A stretch of DNA of 22,115 nt from CAZWAP01 sp964632005 (GTDB lineage: Bacteria > Planctomycetota > Phycisphaerae > Sedimentisphaerales > Anaerobacaceae), in contig CAZWAP010000038.1 in NCBI GenBank assembly GCA_964632005.1, positions 1 through 22,115 on the forward strand, read 5' to 3'. The translations under genes were made by a program, and so were the position numbers. Below the pieces are notes generated by a model. That model was not told the DNA's origin and did no database searches. It worked only from the letters and a program-made list of their open reading frames with translations. Positions 1 to 7,241 of this stretch are shown one piece after another; the stretch's first letter is position 1; every line of letters starts with the position of its first letter.

Positions 1-108
1 GGGACGGTCGAACAGGCCTGCCGGGAGCTTGGCATCAGCGAGGCCTCTTCCTGGAGGATACACGACAGATTAAGAACATTGCTTGAAAGAACGAAATCTC
101 GTGGCACC
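1..108 (+). other. Helix-turn-helix-like peptide, in frame with the downstream hydrolase, cut by the window edge
   Basis: Frame 1 is open from the first base and runs without a stop into the large hydrolase reading frame. The peptide includes VEQACRELGISEAS followed by WRIHDRLRTLLERTK, the pattern of a DNA-recognition helix-turn-helix such as region 4 of sigma-70/ECF factors; the first half also resembles IS3-type transposase OrfA. A GGAGG-like stretch at about 53-57 has no in-frame start at proper spacing, so it does not clearly mark a new gene. Either this is the end of an upstream coding region continuous with the hydrolase, or the open frame is coincidental. Only about 35 residues are visible, so the family cannot be fixed. 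Confidence 0.4.
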
Positions 109-3100
109 GCCGCGAAAGCAGGCGGAAACAACTTCCTTTTTCCCGCCCTCCGGTCAGGCTTGAGTGGGCGTAGCAACGCGAAGGCTCCTCAATGGCCTTC
201 ACCTAAAAGCAGTTTCCTGGCATTCACGGTGCTATTGGCTTTGGCGGTGACTGTCCCGGTGCACGTGGTTTGGGCTGCCGAGATAGCGAAGCCGCAAAAA
301 GACCTACCTCTGCCGGGAGAAGTCTTTGAAGTCGATGGTCGCACCGCATTTGTGCTTCTTCCAGCGGCTGAGAACCTCCATCACAATCGCCCGACTCCGT
401 GGGTGTGGTATGCGCCTACGTTGCCCGGGCTCCCCGAGGCCCGGGAACAGTGGATGTTCGAACGTTTTCTGGAGGTCGGCGTCGCGGTGGCCGGCGTAGA
501 CGTCGGCGAATCCTATGGCAATCCGCAGGGACGCGCCCACTTCTCGGCTTTCTACCGAGAATTGACAGAACGGCGTGGGTTCAGCCGTAAGCCTGCCCTC
601 CTGGCGCGCAGCCGCGGCGGGCTGATGCTGTACAACTGGGCGGCCGAGCATCCAGATTGCGTCAGCTGCATCGCCGGCATTTACCCCGTTTGCAATCTTC
701 GTAGTTGGCCCGGTCTTGACCGGGCCTGCGTCGCTTACGGTCTGACCGCGGCGCAACTCGAAGAGCAGTTACCCTTACATAATCCGATTGACCGCCTCGC
801 CCCGCTCGCCAAGGCCGGCGTGCCGATCTTCCACATCCATGGCGACTCGGACGATCTTGTGCCTCTGAAAGATAACTCCGCCTTGCTCGCCAGGCGCTTC
901 CGCAAGTTGGGCGGTTCGATGCGGTTGCGGATTCCACCAGGCCAGGGCCACAACGTCTGGGACGGCTTCTTTCGATGCCGGGAACTCGTCGAGTTCGTCA
1001 TTGCGCACGCCAGCCCGGCGGCGGAGCGTGAACCTTCACCGGCGCTTTTTCGAGAACCGCCCATGGAAGCCCGCCCCGGGGCTTTCTGGGCCTGGATGAA
1101 CGGCAACGTCGACCTTGACCGAATCACTTACGAACTTGAGGAGATGAAGGCCAAGGGGATGTCCGGCGCGGAAATTTGGGACATCGGCGTTATCAGTCCG
1201 ATTCCCGAAGAACCGATCCCGGCGGGTCCTGCCTTCCTCGGCCCCGAATCACTCAAAGCGATCAACCATGCCATTGAGCAAGCCGACCGCCTGGGCCTGC
1301 ACTTGGGAATAGTCGCTTCGAGCAGTTGGAATGCTGGCGGTAGTTGGATTGAGCCTCGCGATGCAATGAAGGGCCTTTACGAGAGCGAAATCACTGTGGA
1401 CGGTCCTGCTAAGCTGTCACGGTTATTGCCTTTTCCTGCATGTAACGCACCCAAAGGTGCCGATGGTCTGCCGCTCTACTACAAGGAAATTGCCGTGCTG
1501 GCTTACCCGCAGTCACCGGACCACACCATCCGAGACCCGGCCTCTGTCATCAACCTCAGTGACAAGATGGACTGCGACGGACGGCTCACTTGGGACGTCC
1601 CGCCGGGGTCCTGGGTGATTGCGCGGTTTATCACGAGTAACACTGGCCAGAAGCTGATGGTACCCAGCCCCAACTCAAACGGCCTGCTCATCGATCACCT
1701 CGATGGCAACGCGGCTGAGACCCATTTTCGCTACATCATCGACCAAATCTTGAAAATGCGTCCCAGCCTGGATTCGCTGCGCTATATGGAAGTCGACAGC
1801 GTCGAAGTAGATAATCAGACGGACTGGACCGATTCCTTTGTGGAGGAATTCCGCAAACGGCGTGGCTATGATCCGATTCGCTATCTCCCCGCTCTCAAGG
1901 GTAAGAAGTTCGCCGACCCGCAAATCACCTTGCGCTTTCAGCACGACTATCGCAAGACTGTTAGCGATCTGTGGATCGACGGTCACTACCGCAGAGGCAG
2001 CGAGGTTCTGAACAGTTATGGGATGCGACTGGTGGCCGAGGCGGGCCACGGCGGCTACCCACGTGCCGAACCGTTGCGTGCCTGCGGCGTGGTGGATATT
2101 CCGCGTGGCGAGTTCTGGAACGGCTCGCGGTTCTGGGTGGTGAAAGAGGCGGCATCCGCGGCGCACATCTACGGCCGGCAGATTGTCGATGCGGAGTCGT
2201 TCACCGGTTGGCGACACTGGCAGGACGGTCCGCTGGAATACAAGCGCCTGGCCGATACGGCGTTTTGTGCCGGGTTGAATCGCATCACCTTTCACACCTT
2301 TGCCCATACCCCTCCTCAAGGAGGAGTGCCCGGACACATGTATCACGCCGGCGAACACTTCAACGTCAACACCACTTGGTGGCCCAAGGCCGGGCCTATG
2401 TTGTCCTATTTCTCCCGCTGCTGCTACCTGCTCCAACTGGGCCTGCCCGTCGCTGACGTCTGCTTCTACTATGGCGACGACGCGCCCAACCTGGTCGCCA
2501 CCCGCCGCATCGGTCCCGATTCCAAGAGGTTGGACGGGCCAACCTGCGCCCATTGCGGGCGGCCCAACCCGGCACCAGCTGACGCGCTTGGAACAGGTTA
2601 CGACTACGATGTCATTAACTCCGATGTAATCGAGAACTACATGGAGTTCAAGGACGGCCGTCTGGTTCTGCCCCATGGTGTGAGTTACTCGGTTATTGTC
2701 CTGCCAGAACGCACCGACATTCCTCTGTCCGTGCTTAAGAAACTGGAGAAGCTCGTCCGTGACGGCGCAACACTCCTCGGCCCCAGGCCCGAGCGTGACA
2801 CCTCGTTGGTGGACTATCCGCACTGTGATGAGCAGGTCAGGGAAATAGCGGGCCGAATGTGGGGTTCTGGCGATGGAAAGGATGCGCGCGAACATTCTTA
2901 CGGCAAAGGGCGGGTCATTGCCGACCGCGATCGTGTCCGCGAAATCCTGCAGCAGCGCGGCATAGGCCCGGATTTCTCATACAGCAGTCCGGGTAAACAG
3001 GCCGACCTCGACTACATCCATCGCCGCACCCCGGGCGCCGATATCTACTTTGTCAGCAACACGCAGATGGAGGAGGCCGAAGCGGATTGCACATTCCGCG

Positions 3101-3780
3101 TCGCACAGCGCCTGCCGAAGTTGTGGTATCCGGATACCGGCGAAATCAAGCCGTGCGCCGATTTCGCCAAGGTTGCCGGCGGTATGAAGATCAAGCTTCG
3201 CCTGCCGCCGGCCGGCTCTGTGTTTGTCGTGTTTTCGGGGCCCGCGCCAGAGTCCGCAGCGCCGACTGCGGCGAAGGATGACGGCAAGCCGCGCGAGACG
3301 TACGAACTCACAGGTCACTGGGAAGTGCGTTTCCCGCCCAACCTTGGTGCGCCGAAATCGCGAGTATTCGAGAAGCTGGTTTCATGGACAGATATTCCCG
3401 ACGATGGAATCAAATACTTTTCAGGGACTGCGACTTACCTCAAGGAATTCGAGGTGCCGGCATCAATGTTGTCAGAGGGCCTCCGTCTGGAGCTTGACCT
3501 CGGCAAGGTACGCAACGTCGCTGATGTGACGTTGAATGGCAAGCATCTGGGGATTCTATGGAAGCCGCCTTATGCTTGTGAGGTAACCGGTCTGGTCCGA
3601 AGTGGAAAGAACGAATTGAAAATCGAAATCACCAACCTTTGGGCCAACCGCCTGGTCGGCGATTCGAAGCTTCCGCGTGAAAAACGCGTGACGCGCATTA
3701 CGCAGAGAGTGTCGGTGAGCGGCCCTCACGAATCGGGACTGCTCGGGCCGGTGATTTTGATTGCCGGGACAGAAATTTGA
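79..3780 (+). CDS. Alpha/beta hydrolase fused to a GH106-like alpha-L-rhamnosidase, exported or membrane-anchored
   Basis: This is a two-enzyme fusion. Numbering is from the TTG at 79. Residues 45-65 are a hydrophobic segment ending VVWAAE, a possible signal peptide or anchor. Residues about 75-312 form an alpha/beta hydrolase with nucleophile elbow ARSRGG (Ser178; Ala replaces the usual first Gly), an acid in HGDSDDLVP (256-259) and His291 in GQGHNVWDG. From about 328 a GH106-type region begins at FWAWMNGNVDLDRI, with DSVE (573-576), a WTDSFVEEF segment and the DAESFT motif (Glu706). Residues 1073-1233 are a C-terminal beta-sandwich with VTLNGKHLGILWKPPY. GH106 enzymes remove alpha-L-rhamnose from pectic and related glycans; the hydrolase could be a sugar esterase, but its substrate is not visible. 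The start is uncertain: TTG 79, TTG 160 and GTG 229 are in frame, none has a convincing ribosome-binding site, and the frame is open to the window edge. Confidence 0.85.
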   Translation: MLERTKSRGTAAKAGGNNFLFPALRSGLSGRSNAKAPQWPSPKSSFLAFTVLLALAVTVPVHVVWAAEIAKPQKDLPLPGEVFEVDGRTAFVLLPAAENLHHNRPTPWVWYAPTLPGLPEAREQWMFERFLEVGVAVAGVDVGESYGNPQGRAHFSAFYRELTERRGFSRKPALLARSRGGLMLYNWAAEHPDCVSCIAGIYPVCNLRSWPGLDRACVAYGLTAAQLEEQLPLHNPIDRLAPLAKAGVPIFHIHGDSDDLVPLKDNSALLARRFRKLGGSMRLRIPPGQGHNVWDGFFRCRELVEFVIAHASPAAEREPSPALFREPPMEARPGAFWAWMNGNVDLDRITYELEEMKAKGMSGAEIWDIGVISPIPEEPIPAGPAFLGPESLKAINHAIEQADRLGLHLGIVASSSWNAGGSWIEPRDAMKGLYESEITVDGPAKLSRLLPFPACNAPKGADGLPLYYKEIAVLAYPQSPDHTIRDPASVINLSDKMDCDGRLTWDVPPGSWVIARFITSNTGQKLMVPSPNSNGLLIDHLDGNAAETHFRYIIDQILKMRPSLDSLRYMEVDSVEVDNQTDWTDSFVEEFRKRRGYDPIRYLPALKGKKFADPQITLRFQHDYRKTVSDLWIDGHYRRGSEVLNSYGMRLVAEAGHGGYPRAEPLRACGVVDIPRGEFWNGSRFWVVKEAASAAHIYGRQIVDAESFTGWRHWQDGPLEYKRLADTAFCAGLNRITFHTFAHTPPQGGVPGHMYHAGEHFNVNTTWWPKAGPMLSYFSRCCYLLQLGLPVADVCFYYGDDAPNLVATRRIGPDSKRLDGPTCAHCGRPNPAPADALGTGYDYDVINSDVIENYMEFKDGRLVLPHGVSYSVIVLPERTDIPLSVLKKLEKLVRDGATLLGPRPERDTSLVDYPHCDEQVREIAGRMWGSGDGKDAREHSYGKGRVIADRDRVREILQQRGIGPDFSYSSPGKQADLDYIHRRTPGADIYFVSNTQMEEAEADCTFRVAQRLPKLWYPDTGEIKPCADFAKVAGGMKIKLRLPPAGSVFVVFSGPAPESAAPTAAKDDGKPRETYELTGHWEVRFPPNLGAPKSRVFEKLVSWTDIPDDGIKYFSGTATYLKEFEVPASMLSEGLRLELDLGKVRNVADVTLNGKHLGILWKPPYACEVTGLVRSGKNELKIEITNLWANRLVGDSKLPREKRVTRITQRVSVSGPHESGLLGPVILIAGTEI

Positions 3781-3885
3781 CCCCACTCCGGCAGGACCAC
3801 TTATTAAGATGCCGCAACCTGTTCAAAATGCTCCGTTTACAACTAACAAGTCTCCAGAAGTGCGTCGTCGCCAGGCGATTACTGG

Positions 3886-3913
3886 TTGACAGCTGGATTT
3901 CAACGGATATATT
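3886..3913 (+). promoter_or_regulatory. Sigma-70-type promoter of the gcv operon
   Basis: A perfect -35 box TTGACA (3886-3891) lies 16 bases from TATATT (3908-3913). Transcription would start near 3919-3920, just before the first helix of the glycine riboswitch at 3926, which supports the assignment. The bases between the stop codon at 3780 and this promoter show nothing else recognisable. Confidence 0.7.
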
Positions 3914-3925
3914 CTAATCAAGACT

Positions 3926-4102
3926 CCGGTTGATGACTTGGAGAGAGTCCCGCAGTTAGGGACGCCGAAGGTGTAACCTGTTGCGGAAGATGCCAACAGG
4001 GAAACTCTCAGGCACAAGGATCCAAGTCGGACGGCCCTCTGGAGAACCTGCAGGCAGTGCAGGTACCGAAGGGATAATTATCTCAGGTAAACGGACAGAG
4101 GG
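3926..4102 (+). ncRNA. Tandem glycine riboswitch with leader-linker kink-turn
   Basis: Two glycine aptamers lie in tandem. Aptamer 1 has P1 GACTTGG (3935-3941) with CCAAGTC (4022-4028), the GGAGAG core at 3940, a hairpin GTCCC/GGGAC (3947-3951/3959-3963), CGCCGAAGG at 3963, a hairpin CCTGTTG/CAACAGG (3977-3983/3994-4000), and CTCTCAGGC at 4005. Aptamer 2 has P1 CCCTCT (4035-4040) with AGAGGG (4097-4102), a hairpin ACCTGCA/TGCAGGT (4046-4052/4058-4064), ACCGAAGGG, and TCTCAGGTAAACGGAC. Outside aptamer 1 P1, CCG (3926-3928) pairs with CGG (4032-4034), leaving a three-base bulge and G-A/A-G pairs (3932-3933 with 4030-4031), the known kink-turn of this family. Such riboswitches usually switch glycine cleavage genes on when glycine is high, and gcvT follows directly. 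Confidence 0.95.
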
Positions 4103-4158
4103 ATGTGGGAACGGCTGTGAAGGCAGAGTATATCCGTTTGCTGTTCTAACGAGGGCCG
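4089..4158 (+). promoter_or_regulatory. Probable riboswitch expression platform and gcvT ribosome-binding site
   Basis: The gcvT Shine-Dalgarno GAGGG (4151-4155) is seven bases before the GTG start. GAGGGCCG (4151-4158) is exactly complementary to CGGCCCTC (4032-4039), which in the folded riboswitch forms the kink-turn strand and the 5' strand of aptamer 2 P1. Nested inside, AAACGGA (4089-4095, part of the aptamer 2 core) is complementary to TCCGTTT (4133-4139). No run of T follows either pairing, so this suggests translational rather than terminator control. The mechanism is inferred from complementarity only. Confidence 0.6.
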
Positions 4159-4162
4159 ACTG

Positions 4163-5452
4163 GTGTTAAAGAACAATACCGACGACGGGTCAGGACCCGA
4201 TCTACGCGAAGAAGAACCCAGGCGAACTGTCTTATACGATTGGCATATCAAACTGGCCGACAGGTCGCACATCGTCGCCTTCGCTGGATACCTTATGCCG
4301 TTGTGGTACTCGTCCATATCGGCCGAACACGCAGCCGTGCGTCAGGCAGCCGGGATTTTCGATTGTACGCATATGGGGGTACTGGAGATTTCCGGGGCGG
4401 GCGCCGCCGATTTTCTAAATCAGTTGACCACCAACAGCGTCGTACATCTTGAAGTCGGGTCTGCGCAGTATTCCTTTGTGCTGGAGCCGTCAGGAAACGT
4501 TCTTGATGACGTCATAGTGTATCGCAGGGGCTGCGAGGAGTTTATGCTCGTCACCAATGCGATGAATGATGCCAAGATAAAGAATTGGGCCAGGTCGCTG
4601 GTTGACGGCAAAGCCTGCATCGAGCCGGGACAAACCGGCAGGAAGATCTGTAACAGACCCCAAGTGCGCGACTTACGTGGCGCGAACAGCGGAGAGGACC
4701 GCAGGGTTGACTTAGCTTTGCAGGGACCAAAATCGCTGGATGTGCTTTCTGCATTGATCGAGGGCAGTCAGGCACAGTCGCAGATTGCCCAGCTACGGCC
4801 CTTCCGGTTTGCACTGGTGCGTATGCGCGGCATTGAGTGCCTGGTGGCGCGGACCGGTTACACGGGGGCCAGCCTCGGATTCGAGTTGTTTGTGCATCCG
4901 GACAAGGCGTCAGAGCTGTGGGAGATGATTTTGAAGGCGGGCAGACCACTGGGGCTGCAGCCGTGCGGCCTTGGTTCGCGTGACAGCCTGAGGATCGAAG
5001 CGGGTCTGCCGCTTTATGGGCATGAACTGGCCGGACAGTTCAATATTTCGCCATTTGAGGCCGGATACGGATGGGCCGTGAGGTTGGACAAGGAGTCGTT
5101 TGTCGGCAAAGCGGCTATGGAACGGATATCAAGAGAGTACGAGATGAAGGTTGCCAGGATTGAACTGCCTGGAACAAGGGGTACTCGGCCGGTTCGGCAA
5201 AACGACGGTGTGCTGGACGAGTCCGGCCGGAGCATCGGTTGGGTTTTGAGCTGTGCGGCAATTGGTCAAAAACAAATTGCTCTGGTCTATGTGGACAGAG
5301 GATGTGCGGAAGAAAACGACGCTGTGGGGATCTACTATTCGGCGCGAAGCCAGAGACAAGTTCGGCAGGGTAGAAAGCAGAATATTAAGAAGGGAGAACT
5401 CCTGGAGCCGGACTTAAGAGGCAAAGTATTGAATCGATTTGCAAAATTCTGA
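4163..5452 (+). CDS. gcvT: Glycine cleavage system T protein (aminomethyltransferase)
   Basis: This is the folate-dependent subunit that releases ammonia from the aminomethyl group carried on the H protein and forms 5,10-methylene-tetrahydrofolate in the cytoplasm. The N-terminal motifs LYDWHIKLADR, VAFAGYLMPLWY and GIFDCTHMGV are typical. The pair Asp115-Asp116 in VLDDVIVYR covers the conserved catalytic aspartate. ARTGYTGASLGFELFV and CGLGSRDSLRIEAGLPLYGHEL mark the folate-binding core. At 429 residues it is longer than the usual 360-375: it has about 18 extra N-terminal residues, a basic insertion before DLALQGPKS (about 155-175), and a longer C-terminus. The GTG start at 4163 follows GAGGG at 4151. 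It is the first gene after the riboswitch, and its stop codon immediately precedes the gcvH leader. Confidence 0.96.
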   Translation: MLKNNTDDGSGPDLREEEPRRTVLYDWHIKLADRSHIVAFAGYLMPLWYSSISAEHAAVRQAAGIFDCTHMGVLEISGAGAADFLNQLTTNSVVHLEVGSAQYSFVLEPSGNVLDDVIVYRRGCEEFMLVTNAMNDAKIKNWARSLVDGKACIEPGQTGRKICNRPQVRDLRGANSGEDRRVDLALQGPKSLDVLSALIEGSQAQSQIAQLRPFRFALVRMRGIECLVARTGYTGASLGFELFVHPDKASELWEMILKAGRPLGLQPCGLGSRDSLRIEAGLPLYGHELAGQFNISPFEAGYGWAVRLDKESFVGKAAMERISREYEMKVARIELPGTRGTRPVRQNDGVLDESGRSIGWVLSCAAIGQKQIALVYVDRGCAEENDAVGIYYSARSQRQVRQGRKQNIKKGELLEPDLRGKVLNRFAKF

Positions 5453-5467
5453 TTGGAGATGGAAGCT

Positions 5468-5857
5468 ATGGTTATGGAAGGGTTGCTATATACCAAACAA
5501 CATGAGTGGGCAAAAGTCGAAGGTGATATTGCCACTATTGGAATCACGGATTATGCGCAAAAGATGTTAGGTGAGATTGTCTTCGTCGAATTGCCGGTTG
5601 TGGGCACAGAAGTAGTGTCGGGCAGTGAGATCGCCGTCGTTGAGAGTACAAAGGCTGCCAGTGACGTCTTTTCGCCGGTTGCGGGCAAGATAACAGCTGT
5701 CAACTCGGCGCTCGAGTCGGAACCGGAGCTGATAAACAGGGATTGCTACGACTCCGGGTGGATCTGCAAGATAGAGCTCGCGGATGAAACATCGCTTGCA
5801 GCCTTGCTGGACGCAGAGCAGTACAAGCAATATCTCAAGGGCATCAACCAGAAATGA
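5468..5857 (+). CDS. gcvH: Glycine cleavage system H protein (lipoyl carrier)
   Basis: The H protein carries the lipoyl arm that shuttles the aminomethyl intermediate between the P, T and L proteins. It begins MEGLLYTKQHEWAKVEG, contains ITDYAQKMLGEIVFVELP, and has the lipoylation motif VVESTKAASDVFSP with the modified lysine at about residue 62. About 130 residues is normal for the family. Several starts are in frame: TTG 5453, and ATG at 5459, 5468 and 5474. I chose 5468 because GGAG (5455-5458) sits nine bases before it; 5474 is equally possible using GGAAG at 5461. It lies 15 bases after the gcvT stop, so it belongs to the same transcript. Confidence 0.95.
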   Translation: MVMEGLLYTKQHEWAKVEGDIATIGITDYAQKMLGEIVFVELPVVGTEVVSGSEIAVVESTKAASDVFSPVAGKITAVNSALESEPELINRDCYDSGWICKIELADETSLAALLDAEQYKQYLKGINQK

Positions 5858-5909
5858 ACCGTGCCGCCGTAACACCGGAGCACCATAACTCTGAAATAGG
5901 GTCCAATAG

Positions 5910-7241
5910 ATGCCTTTCATATCGAATACACCGGAGCAGCAAGACCAAATGCTCGCTGAGATTGGTCTGACGAAAGACGATCTCTTCGCTGATATTCCTG
6001 CAGGACTATTGTACAACGATTTCAGGCTGCCAGAAGGTTTGAGTGAGCAACGGGTACGTGAGAGGCTGGCAGAGCTTGCTGAAAAGGATGCGACAGACCT
6101 GACGTGCTTTCTCGGGGGTGGTTTCTATGATCATTTTATACCCGCGGCCGTCTACTCAATCGTTGGCCGCGGCGAATTCTACACTGCATACACACCATAT
6201 CAGCCGGAACTCTCACAGGGGACTCTGCAGGCGATCTACGAATACCAGTCGGCGGTCTGCAGGTTGACGGAAATGGAGGTGGCAAACGCCTCGCTTTACG
6301 ACGGGGGAACCGCTCTCTATGAGGCTATGATGATGGCGAACCGCATCACGGGGCGGAACAAGATTATTATCGACGACAGCGTAAATCCTATTTACCGGGT
6401 GATGATTCGTTCCTACACGCTGAACCTCAGGATCGAATTTGAAGAAAGCCAATGCAAAGACGGTCTGGCGGATCGCGAGCAAATACTTGAAAGGATCGAC
6501 GAGAAGACCTCGGCGGTCATACTGCAGAATCCCAACTTTTTCGGCTGTATAGACGACTTCAGCGACATTGCAGCGGCCGCCCACGAAAAAGGAGCGTTGC
6601 TGATCGTCTCATGTTATCCAATTTCGTTGGGGATACTCAAGAGTCCGGGGGCAATGGGGGCCGATATCGTAACAGCTGAGGGCCAGAGTCTGGGGATGCC
6701 GTTATCATTTGGCGGCCCCTATTTAGGTCTTATGGCTGCAAGAAGGCAATACATCCGGAAGATGCCGGGGCGGATTGTCGGTGAGACAACCGACGAATTC
6801 GGGCGACGGGCATACGTGCTCACACTCCAGGCGCGCGAGCAGCATATACGCAGGGACAAAGCAACATCGAATATCTGCTCAAATGAAGCATTGTGTGCGT
6901 TGACTGCGCTGGTGTATCTTTCGCTGCTTGGCAAAGAGGGCTTGAAAGAAACAGCACAACTCTGCGCCGATAAAGCGAGCTATGCATACAAACGGCTGAC
7001 GGCGATACCGGGCGTGCAGCCGCATTTTCGTGGCAGATGGTTCTTCAACGAATTTGTTCTGGATTTGCCGTGCGAGGCGGCAGACGTGATTGCGAAGTTG
7101 ATCGAAAGAGGTTTTGCGGCAGGCTTTCCTTTGAGCAGATATTACAGCGGGATGGAGAATTCAATCTTAATTGCCGTCACCGAGAAACGAACCAAGCATG
7201 AGATCGGCATGTTAGCGGAAGCGTTGGAGAGCGTTTTATGA
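5910..7241 (+). CDS. gcvPA: Glycine dehydrogenase (decarboxylating) subunit 1
   Basis: This is the N-terminal half of the two-gene form of P protein, which decarboxylates glycine and loads the aminomethyl group onto GcvH. It shows FLGGGFYDHFIPAAV, YTPYQPELSQGTLQAI, the EMEVANASLYDGGTALYEA segment and QNPNFFGCIDD, all typical. Its 443 residues match the family. ATG 5910 is preceded by AGGG (5898-5901) at eight bases. It starts 52 bases after gcvH and overlaps gcvPB by four bases, implying translational coupling of the two P subunits. The PLP lysine is expected on the partner, not here. Confidence 0.97.
   Translation: MPFISNTPEQQDQMLAEIGLTKDDLFADIPAGLLYNDFRLPEGLSEQRVRERLAELAEKDATDLTCFLGGGFYDHFIPAAVYSIVGRGEFYTAYTPYQPELSQGTLQAIYEYQSAVCRLTEMEVANASLYDGGTALYEAMMMANRITGRNKIIIDDSVNPIYRVMIRSYTLNLRIEFEESQCKDGLADREQILERIDEKTSAVILQNPNFFGCIDDFSDIAAAAHEKGALLIVSCYPISLGILKSPGAMGADIVTAEGQSLGMPLSFGGPYLGLMAARRQYIRKMPGRIVGETTDEFGRRAYVLTLQAREQHIRRDKATSNICSNEALCALTALVYLSLLGKEGLKETAQLCADKASYAYKRLTAIPGVQPHFRGRWFFNEFVLDLPCEAADVIAKLIERGFAAGFPLSRYYSGMENSILIAVTEKRTKHEIGMLAEALESVL

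Noticed and set aside
1675..2895. A 406-residue open frame on the minus strand opposite the GH106 region
   Set aside because: It is a shadow of the plus-strand coding frame. It has no recognisable motif, while the plus strand carries coherent domain motifs.
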